DNA of 64,000 nt from Actinoallomurus liliacearum (GTDB taxonomy: Bacteria; Actinomycetota; Actinomycetes; Streptosporangiales; Streptosporangiaceae): contig NZ_BAABHJ010000008.1 in the NCBI RefSeq assembly GCF_039542035.1, positions 620,001 through 684,000 of the forward strand. The letters are read 5' to 3'. Below, in pieces: positions 7,418 to 15,528 of this stretch. A program made the translations under genes and the position numbers. A model generated the notes under the pieces. The model did not search any database and was not told the origin of the DNA. It was given only the letters and a program-made list of their open reading frames with translations. How positions within the stretch are numbered: position 1 is the first letter of the stretch; every line of letters starts with the position of its first letter.

Positions 7418-9841
7418 TCACGCGGCGACCGCCCGGGCGAACGCCTCGACCGCGATCCGGATGACCGCCGCCCGCGTCTCGTGGCCGATCCGCGCGGCCT
7501 CCACCGCGGTTCCGGCCGCCAGGTGGCGGTCATAGGGGACGTGCACCACCGGCAGCCCACCCGAGCTGAGCATCTGCGCGGCCCGCGTCAGATCGGCGTC
7601 CACGTGCGGGGTATGCGTCACGAACGCGATCACCGTACGGGGCAGGAGGTGGTCGTAGCCGTTCCGCATCTGCCACTCCAGGGCACCGTGCGCGCTGAGC
7701 GCCCCGTCGACCGTGCCGGGCGTCACCATGACCTGGGCGTGAGCGTCGGTCATGATGCCGCGTTGCAGCTCCGGCAGCAGCCCGGCCCCACAGTCGATCA
7801 CCGTCGCGGCGAAGTAGCGGCTCATCGCGCCCGCCGCCGTACGGAAGGTGGCCAGATCGAGCTCTCCCGCGATCCGTCCTCCGGCGGTCCCGGACAGCAC
7901 CCACAGGCCGTCGGTGGTCTGGGCGAGGTACCGGGACGCGTCCTCGAACGACCTCGGCTGCGCCGACATCAGGTCGTGCAGCGAGAGCTGCGGGCCGACG
8001 CCCATCCGCAGCGGAAGCGAACCGAGTCCGGAGTCGGCGTCCACGGCCAGCACGCGGTCCTGCCGGTACTGCGCGATCGCGGTCGCGGTCAGCCCTGCCA
8101 CGGTGGTCTTGCCCGCGCCACCGCGGATGCTGGTGACCGCGATCTGCCGGCAGGACGGGACCGGCCGGCTCAGCACCGCCTCCACGTCGGCGGCCTTGCG
8201 GACGTCGCCCGCGGCGGAGGCCCCCACGGCCCGGCGCACGCCACGGGACATCCGGCGCATCAAGGGATCGCCGTACGCGGACCGGCGCACGAGGTCCCGG
8301 GCGGCGAGCGGCGCGCCCGTCGCGGGCGGCCCGGCCTGCGTGGGACCGGGCACGAACGGTGGTTCGGAGGGAACCGAACCCCCCACCGGCCGATCCTGCG
8401 GAGCGCCGGGATCCTGCCGCCACGCCTCGGAGCCGGCGGGCCATGCCCCCTGCTCCGGCTGCCTCGGCGCGTCCTGCGGTGCCGCCGGAGACCCCCAGGA
8501 CGGCTGGGCGGCGTCGTCCCACCGCACCTGCGGCGGCGGCTCCCAGGGGGACAGACCCTGTTCTCCCTCCGCCGGAGCTTCCTGCCGCGCCGCCGCAGGA
8601 GCGTTCTGCTCCCACTGGGGTGCCGCGTTCGGCATCCACGAGAGCGGCTGTTCCTGGTCGGCCTGGGCCGGGCCGCCCTCCGCCCAGGACGGCTGCCCAC
8701 CCGTGTCCTGCCGCGGCGGGGCCTGCGCCTCCTCCCAGGGTGGCGCGGGCTGGTCCCACGCCACCGGCGGGAACTGTTCCCACTGCGCAGGCGGCGCCTG
8801 TTCCGCCTGCGGCGACGGAGCCTGTTCCACCTGGGGCGGGAGTCCCTCCCCCTGTGCGGGCGGCGCCTGTTCCGCCTGCGGCGGGAACCGTTCCCACTGC
8901 GCGGGCGGCAGCTGTTCGGCCTGCGGCGGCGAAGCCTGTTCCACCTGGGGCGGGAACCGCTCACCCTGCGCGGGTGACGTCTCTTCCGTCTGCGGCGGTG
9001 AGGCCTGCGAGGGGAACCGCTCCGGCTGCGAGGGTGACGCCTGTTCGCCCTGCGGCGACGGAGCCTGCTCCCCCGACGGCGGGAACCGCTCCCCCTGCGC
9101 CGGCGGCGCCTGTTCCGCCTGCGGCGGGAACCGCTCACCCAGCATGGGCGGCACCTCTTCCGTCTGCGGCGGTGAGGCCTGCGAGGGGAACCGCTCCGGC
9201 TGCGAGGGTGACGCCTGTTCGCCCTGCGGCGACGGAGCCTGCTCCCCCGACGGCGGGAACCACTCTCCCTGCGCCGGCGGCGCCTCTTCCGCCTGCGGCG
9301 GGAACCACTCCTCCTGCGCCGGCGAAACCTGTTCCACCTGCGGCGGGGCCGGTGACTCCTGGGGCGCGGATGGCGGCTCCGCCTGCTGCGGCGTCTGTTC
9401 CCCTTGGGGTGGCGCGGGCCGGTCCTCGGTGGGTGCCGGGCCCTGTTCCGCCTGGGACGCCTCGCTCTGGTCCCGCTGCGACGGCGGCTCCGGCTCCACC
9501 TCGGGCAGGTCGAGGACCGTGCCGCCGATCAGCGGGTGGGCGATGAAGGAACCGTCATCGGCCGGAGGCTCGTCGGCGTACGAATCGACGGCGTTGCGCT
9601 CGACCGACGGGGCCGGCGCGCCGCCGTTCAGTGCGGGGGCCTCGGGCGGGGACGGTTCGCCCCGCAGCTCGGGTGGTGGAGCGGACGTGACCTCGAACAT
9701 GCCGCCGGCCGGCGCCTGGCTGCCGGCGGCGCGCGGCGCGGATGAGGGCATGGGGCGACCGCTCGGATCGGAGACCACGAGCCCGGACAGAGGAATGCCG
9801 AGCTCGGTGAGCACGGTGACCTGCCAGGGCTGTTCGGACAC
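7418..9841 (-). CDS. EspI-like MinD/ParA ATPase with long proline-rich N-terminus
   Basis: A protein of 807 aa. About residues 60-520 are low-complexity Pro/Gln/Glu/Ala sequence built from units such as FPPQAEQAPPAQGE; the C-terminal 270 residues are a MinD/ParA P-loop ATPase with deviant Walker A RGGAGKTT, then VLAVDADSGLGSLPLRMG and VIDCGAGL. This layout matches EspI-like proteins of ESX (type VII) secretion, in which ATP level tunes secretion. The GTG at 9841 has GAGGAG 4 bases upstream, so it is preferred to the ATG at 9862. No EccB/C/D, EsxA/B or mycosin gene is seen in the window. Confidence 0.75.
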   Translation of the reverse strand: MSEQPWQVTVLTELGIPLSGLVVSDPSGRPMPSSAPRAAGSQAPAGGMFEVTSAPPPELRGEPSPPEAPALNGGAPAPSVERNAVDSYADEPPADDGSFIAHPLIGGTVLDLPEVEPEPPSQRDQSEASQAEQGPAPTEDRPAPPQGEQTPQQAEPPSAPQESPAPPQVEQVSPAQEEWFPPQAEEAPPAQGEWFPPSGEQAPSPQGEQASPSQPERFPSQASPPQTEEVPPMLGERFPPQAEQAPPAQGERFPPSGEQAPSPQGEQASPSQPERFPSQASPPQTEETSPAQGERFPPQVEQASPPQAEQLPPAQWERFPPQAEQAPPAQGEGLPPQVEQAPSPQAEQAPPAQWEQFPPVAWDQPAPPWEEAQAPPRQDTGGQPSWAEGGPAQADQEQPLSWMPNAAPQWEQNAPAAARQEAPAEGEQGLSPWEPPPQVRWDDAAQPSWGSPAAPQDAPRQPEQGAWPAGSEAWRQDPGAPQDRPVGGSVPSEPPFVPGPTQAGPPATGAPLAARDLVRRSAYGDPLMRRMSRGVRRAVGASAAGDVRKAADVEAVLSRPVPSCRQIAVTSIRGGAGKTTVAGLTATAIAQYRQDRVLAVDADSGLGSLPLRMGVGPQLSLHDLMSAQPRSFEDASRYLAQTTDGLWVLSGTAGGRIAGELDLATFRTAAGAMSRYFAATVIDCGAGLLPELQRGIMTDAHAQVMVTPGTVDGALSAHGALEWQMRNGYDHLLPRTVIAFVTHTPHVDADLTRAAQMLSSGGLPVVHVPYDRHLAAGTAVEAARIGHETRAAVIRIAVEAFARAVAA
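8947..9294 (-). repeat. 174-bp internal tandem duplication in EspI-like gene
   Basis: Two copies, about 8947-9120 and 9121-9294, are offset by exactly 174 bp (58 codons); bases 8981-9088 and 9155-9262 look identical. They encode the SGEQAPSPQGEQ and QPERFPSQASPPQTEE region of the proline-rich domain. Shorter degenerate 13-15-residue repeats flank them. The frame is kept, so the expansion lengthens a flexible linker. Confidence 0.85.
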
Positions 9842-9945
9842 CGGTCTCCTCTCGGCGCGCACCAGGCGTAATGAGGGCGGAAAACGCTATTGATCCTATC
9901 GGCGCGGGCCCCCTGGCGGGCTCCGGCTACGAGCATGCGGGCCCG

Positions 9946-9973
9946 TTACGGTGTGCTTTCGGTGCGCTACAGT
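9946..9973 (+). promoter_or_regulatory. Candidate sigma-70-type promoter of SSI gene
   Basis: TTACGG (9946-9951), 16-base spacer and TACAGT (9968-9973), about 48 bases upstream of the protease-inhibitor ATG. The hexamers are fair matches to actinomycete housekeeping promoters. The call is by eye only. Confidence 0.4.
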
Positions 9974-10021
9974 GAGCGATTGAGCTCCGCTGATCAGGCG
10001 GACTTTCCGGGGGGAAGACAA

Positions 10022-10675
10022 ATGCGAATTATTCTGGCGTTCTCCATCGCCGCCGCCATTCCGGCGGTGCTCTCGGCCGCCGCGGCCGGGGCCCAGACCA
10101 GACCGGCGCCTCCGGCGGCCGACCTCGGCGAACAGGCCATGTGGCCGAAGGGACCTGTCCGGCCCGCGCCACCCGGTGCGGTCATCCGCGACCTGTCCGC
10201 CGCCCCGAGCGCCCGGGCGCCGATCACCGTACGGATGCCTCCCGCGCCGGGCACCGGGGCTCCGGCGTCCGACTCGACGTCGCCGCACGGTGGCCCCATG
10301 CGGCCGCCGGCGCCGCCGGCGCCGCCGGCACCGTCGGCGGACCCGGCCACCGGGCCGGCGGCCGCGCAGGGCCCGACCCGGCTGACGCTGCGGACCGCGG
10401 TGGGCTCGGTCGCCCCGCGTACCGTGACGTTGCAGTGCGACCCGGTGGGCGGCACCCACCCGAAGGCCGCCCAGGCCTGCGCGGACCTCGACAAGGCGCA
10501 CGGCGACCTCACGGTCGCCCCCGACGAGAAGAACCCGCGGGCGTGCTTCATGATCTACTCGCCGGTCGCGGTCAGCGCGGAAGGCCAGTGGCGCGGCGAG
10601 CCGGTCAAGGTCAACGAGCGGTACCCGAACACCTGCGTGCTGCGCGCCAAGACCGCCTCGATCTTCGACTTCTGA
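10022..10675 (+). CDS. Secreted Streptomyces subtilisin inhibitor (SSI, family I16) protein
   Basis: A 217-aa exported protein. Residues 1-24 are a Sec signal peptide with a likely AGA|Q cleavage site; about 25-115 are a Pro/Ala-rich spacer; the last about 100 residues are an SSI domain with the CDPVGGTHP motif, four cysteines for two disulfides, and a reactive loop ACFMIYSPV placing P1 Met and P1' Ile where SSI has Met-Val. It ends in the typical ASIFDF strand. Expected role: tight inhibition of extracellular subtilisin-like proteases. The long spacer is unusual, since classic SSI is about 110 residues after processing. The ATG has a GGGGGGAAG ribosome site. Confidence 0.85.
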   Translation: MRIILAFSIAAAIPAVLSAAAAGAQTRPAPPAADLGEQAMWPKGPVRPAPPGAVIRDLSAAPSARAPITVRMPPAPGTGAPASDSTSPHGGPMRPPAPPAPPAPSADPATGPAAAQGPTRLTLRTAVGSVAPRTVTLQCDPVGGTHPKAAQACADLDKAHGDLTVAPDEKNPRACFMIYSPVAVSAEGQWRGEPVKVNERYPNTCVLRAKTASIFDF

Positions 10676-10676
10676 C

Positions 10677-10703
10677 GATCGAGGTTCGGCGAACACCTCG
10701 ATC
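10677..10703 (+). terminator. Hairpin terminator after SSI gene
   Basis: GATCGAGG and CCTCGATC pair around an inner GTTC-GGC-GAAC stem, starting directly at the stop codon of the inhibitor gene. Confidence 0.6.
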
Positions 10704-10799
10704 TCCCGTCGACACCGATGTTCCGTGGGCCGTCTTGTCCGGAATAAGACCCGCCTCTGGGGGTAGTCGGCGCATGACGGGCGAAGGGAAGTGTTCGCA

Positions 10800-11219
10800 A
10801 TGGCGCAGAAAGTACGCGACGTGATGACGCCCGAGCCGGTCGCCCTCCCTCTCGACGCGCCGCTCACCGAGGCGGCCCGGTTGATGCGTGACCAAGGAGT
10901 CGGCGGAGTGCTCGTCACCCAGGCGGGCCGATTGTGCGGGCTGCTCACTGACCGCGACATCGTCGTACGCGCCGTGGCGGAAGGACGCGACCTGCACGGC
11001 ACACGGCTCGATCAGGTCTGCAGCGCCGGCGTGGTGACGATCGGGCCCGATGACGAGACCGAGACCGCCGTGCGCCTCATGCTGGAGCGAGGCGTGCGGC
11101 GGCTGCCCGTCGTGGAGGGGGACAGGGCGGTGGGCATCGTCTCGCTGCGGGACGTCGCGACCGGCGGCGACGCCCCGATCGCCGACGCCCCTCGTGGCGG
11201 CGAACACCTGGCCGGTTAG
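10800..11219 (+). CDS. Tandem CBS-domain protein
   Basis: A 139-aa protein made almost entirely of two CBS domains (about 8-60 and 72-125), beginning KVRDVMTPEPVALPLDAPL and containing LCGLLTDRDIVVRAVAEGRD. Such stand-alone pairs usually bind adenine nucleotides and act as energy or redox sensors. ATG at 10800 follows GAAGGGAAG by 9 bases. It stands 9 bp before a GAF-ANTAR regulator gene, suggesting one transcript for stress-type regulation. Confidence 0.88.
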   Translation: MAQKVRDVMTPEPVALPLDAPLTEAARLMRDQGVGGVLVTQAGRLCGLLTDRDIVVRAVAEGRDLHGTRLDQVCSAGVVTIGPDDETETAVRLMLERGVRRLPVVEGDRAVGIVSLRDVATGGDAPIADAPRGGEHLAG

Positions 11220-11228
11220 GGGGCTACC

Positions 11229-11993
11229 GTGGACGGCGTGGGACCGCAGATCAGCAGTGAGCTCGCCGTGGAGATCGCCCGTCTGGGCCTTGTCCACGAG
11301 GCGTCGGAGACCGTGGCGCTGCGACAGGTGACCGAGTTGGCGGTCCGCACGGTCCGTGGGTGCGCGGGAGCGACCGGGATCCGATGGGCCGCCGGGGACG
11401 ATCCCGAGCCCCGGGACCTGGCCGGCACCCATCCGGACCTGGCCTACCTCGTCGACGTCCAGTGCACCCGCCGGGACGGCCCGGTCTTCGACGTCGCGCG
11501 CACCGAGACGTCGGTGTTCTGCTCCGACACGCTGGTCGAGACCCGGTGGCCCTCCTTCACCCCGATCGCGCTGCAACGCGGGGTGCGCTGCTTCGCCACG
11601 ACGGTGCATCGCACCGGGCCGATCCTGATGACGCTGACGATGTACGGCGTGGTGCCCGGCGCCCTCGACCGGCGGGAGCTGGGGATCGGCGCCCTGCTCG
11701 CCGCGCAGGGTGGCGCGGCCGTGTCCAACACCCGGCACTACGAGGACGCCCACCGTACGGCGGTGCAGTTGCGGCAGGCCGTGGAGGCGCGGGCCGTCGT
11801 GGACCAGGCGAAGGGCGTGCTCATGCACGCGATGGGCTGTGACGCCGAGACCGCGTTCAACGAGCTCAAGAGGATCTCCCAGACCCGGCACGTCAAGCTG
11901 ACGGCACTGGCGCGGCGGATCGTCGAAGGCAGCAGGCCCGATGCCGACGGCACCGGGCGGTCCGGCCTCGCTGGAGCCGCGGGCGGCCGTTAG
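11229..11993 (+). CDS. GAF-ANTAR antitermination regulator
   Basis: A 254-aa sensor-output protein. A GAF-like sensor covers about 20-165 and an ANTAR RNA-binding domain about 172-235 (QLRQAVEARAVVDQAKGVLM ... AFNELKRISQTRHVKLTALA). ANTAR proteins bind paired hairpins in nascent RNA to prevent termination. The GTG start at 11229 has no strong ribosome site, and a second GTG lies 9 bases on. It lies between the CBS gene and a SpoIIE phosphatase gene in the same direction, consistent with a stress-signalling operon. Confidence 0.88.
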   Translation: MDGVGPQISSELAVEIARLGLVHEASETVALRQVTELAVRTVRGCAGATGIRWAAGDDPEPRDLAGTHPDLAYLVDVQCTRRDGPVFDVARTETSVFCSDTLVETRWPSFTPIALQRGVRCFATTVHRTGPILMTLTMYGVVPGALDRRELGIGALLAAQGGAAVSNTRHYEDAHRTAVQLRQAVEARAVVDQAKGVLMHAMGCDAETAFNELKRISQTRHVKLTALARRIVEGSRPDADGTGRSGLAGAAGGR

Positions 11994-12052
11994 AGTACGA
12001 ACAGTCGTCCGATTTGGTCGCGGGCAGCGATCGCGTCACGCTGGGAGGCGAT

Positions 12053-13957
12053 ATGTCCGACCAGCAGGAGACCCAGTCCCTTCTCCAGGAGACCGCCAAG
12101 GTCAAGATCCGGCTGAGCGAGCTGCGCAGCGCCGCCGCCCTGCCCGACGCCGACCCCGGGCCGCTCCTGGATGCGGCCCTCGTCGAACTCGAGCTGGCCG
12201 TGGCGGCGCTCGGCTCCACCGGTGAGGACCGCGCCACGGCGGAGGCCCGATCGGAGGCCGCCGAGAGCGAGCGCCGGATGCTGCGCACGGTGTTCCAGGA
12301 CGCCCCGGTCCCGCTGTTCCTGCTCGAACGCGATGGCACGGTCCGACGGGTGAACCGCCAGGCCGGCGCGCTGCTCGGTTCGTCCGCCGGCTACCTCACC
12401 GGCAAGCCGTTCCCGGTCTTCTGCGACATGGCGACGCGGGCGGCGGTCGGCTCGCACATCGCGGGGGTGTTCCACTCGGGGCAGCGGCGCCGTACGCGGG
12501 TGCGCTTCCTGTCCAAGCACGGCCCTGTGTTCGCCGACGTGACGCTCGCCCGGATCTGGGTGAGCGGGGAGCCCGAGCCGCTCGTGGTCGCCGCGACCGC
12601 TCCGTCGACGCGTGAGCCGGCGGCCCAGGAGCCCGCGCCCGAGGTGCCGGCGACGGACGACGCGGTGGCCACGGTCGTGCACCGGATGGACGTTCTCGCC
12701 ACCGCCACGGGGATGCTGCTGGAGGACGACTCGCTGACCGAGTCGGTCGCCGTCCGCCGCTCGGCGCGGCTGATCGCCGCCGAACTCGCCGACTGGGTCA
12801 TCATCGACCTGGAGCAGAACGGCGCGCTGCGGCGGCAGGTCGTCATAGGCCCGGAGGACGAGCGGCGGACCCAGATCGCCCGGATGCTGGAGAACGTCCA
12901 CCCGGGTTCCGGCTCGCTGCCCGCCCTGGTGTACGACAGCGGCCAGTCGGTCCTGCAGGCCCACATCGAGGACCTGCGGACGCTCGGGACCACGCAGGGC
13001 GATCTGCCCGTGTGCGGGCTGATCGAGGCGTCCTCGCTGATCTGCGTGCCGCTGGACGACGGCGAGCGCACGCTGGGCACCCTCACGCTGACCGTCTCGG
13101 GCGAGCAGGGGCCGTTCGACCTGATGGACCTCGGGCTGCTCGAGCGGCTCGCCCGCAACCTCGCGCTGGTGATCCGGACCGGGCGACGCTACCGGCGCCG
13201 CATGGAGGTCACCGAGCGGCTGCGCGCCGGCCTGCTGCCCCGCGAACTGCCGGCCATCCCCGGTACCGAGGTGTCCGCGCGGTACGTCGTGGCGACGCGG
13301 GACGGCGGGTTCGGCGGCGACTTCTACGACGTGTTCCCGACCGCGGCCGGCTGGGGGGTGGCCCTCGGCGACGTCTGCGGCAAGGGCGAGGACGCCACGG
13401 CCGTGAACGCCGGCGCGCGGCACGGAATCCGGATCCTCGGCCGGTGGAACGCCAAGCCCGACGAGGTCCTCTCGATGGTCAACGAGACGCTGCTCGACCA
13501 GGAGCGGTTCGTCACGGCCGTGATGGCCTGCGTCGAGCCGCGCGACGAGGGCCTCGCCGTCATGATCGGCAGTGCGGGGCATCCGCCCGCGGTGCTCATC
13601 CGGCGCGACGGGCTGATCCGCACGCTGAGCGGTGGCGGCATCCCGCTCGGCCTGTTCGCCGACGACTTCGAGGTCGGCGTCGAGTCGCTCGACCTGGAGC
13701 CCGGCGACACGCTGTTCCTGTACTCCGACGGCGTCGTGGAGAGCTCCGACGCACAGCGCGACCGCTTCGGGCACGAGCGTCTGATCGAGATCCTCGCCGC
13801 GCACGCCGCCGGTCCGATCGCCGACATGCCGCTGGCGGTCGAGCACGCTCTCATCGAGTTCTGCGGCGGTGAGCTGCGCGATGACGTGTCGATGTTGGCC
13901 CTGCGCGTCACCGCGGACACCGGTGGCCGGACCGCGGTTTCCGGGTCGGCTGTTTAA
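12053..13957 (+). CDS. SpoIIE-family PP2C phosphatase with PAS and GAF domains
   Basis: A 634-aa regulator. An N-terminal helical segment is followed by a PAS domain (about 78-180; LFLLERDGTVRRVNRQAGALLG), a GAF domain (about 215-385; LIAAELADWVIIDLEQNG) and a PP2C/SpoIIE phosphatase domain (about 400-630; GGFGGDFYDVFP, LGDVCGKG and DDVSMLALR supply the metal ligands). No HATPase domain is present, unlike the phosphatase at 2175-4583. ATG at 12053 follows GGGAGG by 4 bases, so I prefer it to an upstream GTG. Likely dephosphorylates an anti-sigma antagonist encoded elsewhere. Confidence 0.88.
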   Translation: MSDQQETQSLLQETAKVKIRLSELRSAAALPDADPGPLLDAALVELELAVAALGSTGEDRATAEARSEAAESERRMLRTVFQDAPVPLFLLERDGTVRRVNRQAGALLGSSAGYLTGKPFPVFCDMATRAAVGSHIAGVFHSGQRRRTRVRFLSKHGPVFADVTLARIWVSGEPEPLVVAATAPSTREPAAQEPAPEVPATDDAVATVVHRMDVLATATGMLLEDDSLTESVAVRRSARLIAAELADWVIIDLEQNGALRRQVVIGPEDERRTQIARMLENVHPGSGSLPALVYDSGQSVLQAHIEDLRTLGTTQGDLPVCGLIEASSLICVPLDDGERTLGTLTLTVSGEQGPFDLMDLGLLERLARNLALVIRTGRRYRRRMEVTERLRAGLLPRELPAIPGTEVSARYVVATRDGGFGGDFYDVFPTAAGWGVALGDVCGKGEDATAVNAGARHGIRILGRWNAKPDEVLSMVNETLLDQERFVTAVMACVEPRDEGLAVMIGSAGHPPAVLIRRDGLIRTLSGGGIPLGLFADDFEVGVESLDLEPGDTLFLYSDGVVESSDAQRDRFGHERLIEILAAHAAGPIADMPLAVEHALIEFCGGELRDDVSMLALRVTADTGGRTAVSGSAV

Positions 13958-13995
13958 TCGCCGCCAGATGAGGTAATAATTGGGTCCAGGAACTC

Positions 13996-14060
13996 GTGCC
14001 TAAGACGCAGGCACACCACCGGAGGGCGGCATACCCGCCCTCGATCTCCGGAGGGTGTGC
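13996..14060 (+). promoter_or_regulatory. Structured leader that buries the ribosome site of the 75-aa gene
   Basis: Three possible helices are visible. GTGCCT (13996-14001) pairs with AGGCAC (14009-14014). GCACACC (14011-14017) plus CCGGAG (14019-14024) pair with CTCCGG (14046-14051) plus GGTGTGC (14054-14060). An inner GGGCGG/CCGCCC hairpin lies at 14024-14040. The long stem occludes the GGAGGG Shine-Dalgarno and abuts the ATG at 14061, while the first hairpin shares 14011-14014 with it, so the two are mutually exclusive. A TAATAAT box at 13972 could be the -10. A riboswitch or attenuator is inferred; ligand unknown. Confidence 0.5.
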
Positions 14061-14288
14061 ATGCGTACATACAACTCAGGCCCGGTCGACGGCCTGACGT
14101 CGGCGTTCCTCTCTCTTTCCCCCACGGTCCCAGGCGACAGTCCTGGCCGTGAGTGCGTGCGCGCATCATTTCCCATCCCCGATCACTCCCACGGCTTCCG
14201 TCCCGTACGTCGGGAAGCCGGATGGGTCGAGATCGTCGCGGACACCGACGCGCCCGGTCGTCTGATCTTCCTGGAGGTTGCTCGATGA
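14061..14288 (+). CDS. Small unknown protein upstream of glycosyltransferase
   Basis: A 75-aa ORF starting MRTYNSGPVDGLTSAF and ending DTDAPGRLIFLEVAR, with no recognised domain, signal peptide or membrane segment. ATG follows GGAGGG by 5 bases within a structured leader. Its TGA (14286-14288) overlaps the ATGATG start of the glycosyltransferase, which indicates translational coupling. It may be a true small protein or a regulatory leader ORF. Confidence 0.6.
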   Translation: MRTYNSGPVDGLTSAFLSLSPTVPGDSPGRECVRASFPIPDHSHGFRPVRREAGWVEIVADTDAPGRLIFLEVAR

Positions 14289-15520
14289 TGAACATCGCCA
14301 TGGTCTCGGTTCAGGACAGCCCCCTCGGAGCCGCCGAAGGACTTGAGGACGGTCTCGGCGCCCACGTCGCCGAGCTCGCCCGCGAGCTCGGCCGCCAGGG
14401 TCACCGCGTCACCGTCTTCACCCGGCAGGACGGGCGGGACCCGCGGGAGCGGGTGCGGTTCGCCCCCGGGGTCACGGTGGAGCAGCTGGCCGTCGGGCCG
14501 GTCCGCCCGCTGGCCGAGGACGAGCTGCTGCCCTACCTCGCCGACTTCGGCGCGGAGCTGGCGCGGCGCTGGCACGGTGAGCGCCCCGACGTCGTCCACG
14601 CCCACCACTGGGTGAGCGGTCTGGCCGCGATCGCCGGTGCGAACGGCCTCGACATCCCGGTGGTGCAGTCCTTCCACACCCTGGGGACGGCCCTGAGCCG
14701 GTCCGGGCAGCCCTGCTCGCCCACGCGGGTACGGCTGGAGAAGGCCATCGGCCGCAGCGTTCGCACGGTCGTCGCCATGACCGAGAACGAGCGGACCGAG
14801 CTCGTACGGCTGGGGATCTCGCGCCGCCAGATCACGCTGGTGCCCTCCGGCGTCGACGTGGACAAGTTCTCCCCGAACGGCCCGGCCCTGCCGCGCGGTG
14901 AGGCGCCGCGCCTGGTCACGCTCCTGAAGGTCGGCCGGCACCAGGGCGTGGCCTCCGTCATCCAGGCGCTGGCCCGGATCCCGGAAGCCGAGCTCGTGGT
15001 CGCCGGCGGCCCGGCCCGTGAGGACCTGGAGACCGACGAGACCATCCACCAGCTGCGGATCAAGGCCAAGGAGGCCGGGGTCGCCGACCGCGTCACCTTC
15101 ATCGGCCGCGTCTCGGCGAACGACGCGCCGAAGCTGCTGCGCTCCGCCGACCTGACGATCAGCGTCCCCGCGTACGAGAACGTCGGCCGGGTACCGCTGG
15201 AGTCGATGGCTTGCGGGACCCCCGTCGTCGTCTCCCCCGTCGGCGGTCACCTCGACTCGGTGATCGAGAACGTCACGGGCATCCACGTCCCGGCCGACCG
15301 GCCCATGGAGATCGCCCGCCGCGTCCGCGCGCTGCTGGCCGACCCGACGATCCGTACGGCCCTCAGCATCGGGGCGGTCGACCGGGTCCGGTCCCGGTTC
15401 TCCTGGGAGCGCGTGGCCCACGAGACCGTCAAGATCTACGAGTCCCTGCAGCCGGTTCCCGAGCCCGAGCCCGAGCCCGTTCTCGCGGGCGTCGGTGCGG
15501 GCGAGGACGAGGACCTCTGA
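14285..15520 (+). CDS. GT4-family glycosyltransferase
   Basis: A 411-aa cytoplasmic GT-B glycosyltransferase. The N-terminal Rossmann half has RPDVVHAHHWVSGLAA; the C-terminal donor-binding half has the retaining GT4 pattern SVPAYENVGRVPLESMACGTPVV, where the first E and the EX7E spacing fit the active site. Sucrose-phosphate-synthase-like features (PSGVDVDKFSP) suggest an NDP-sugar donor; the acceptor is unknown. The C-terminal tail is a Pro-Glu repeat (VPEPEPEPEPVL). The gene is coupled to the 75-aa ORF upstream and followed after 8 bp by a membrane-protein gene. Confidence 0.85.
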   Translation: MMNIAMVSVQDSPLGAAEGLEDGLGAHVAELARELGRQGHRVTVFTRQDGRDPRERVRFAPGVTVEQLAVGPVRPLAEDELLPYLADFGAELARRWHGERPDVVHAHHWVSGLAAIAGANGLDIPVVQSFHTLGTALSRSGQPCSPTRVRLEKAIGRSVRTVVAMTENERTELVRLGISRRQITLVPSGVDVDKFSPNGPALPRGEAPRLVTLLKVGRHQGVASVIQALARIPEAELVVAGGPAREDLETDETIHQLRIKAKEAGVADRVTFIGRVSANDAPKLLRSADLTISVPAYENVGRVPLESMACGTPVVVSPVGGHLDSVIENVTGIHVPADRPMEIARRVRALLADPTIRTALSIGAVDRVRSRFSWERVAHETVKIYESLQPVPEPEPEPVLAGVGAGEDEDL

Positions 15521-15528
15521 CGGCGTCG

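Noticed and set aside
8947..9294. Regular direct repeats that could suggest CRISPR
   Set aside because: Repeats are in-frame within a protein gene, differ in unit length from CRISPR, have no unique spacers and no cas genes nearby.
7848..9893. Long plus-strand ORF rich in Ser, Ala, Cys and Gly opposite the EspI-like gene
   Set aside because: It is the complement of the proline-rich repeats, has no ribosome site and no domain, and lies antisense to a gene with a recognised ATPase domain.
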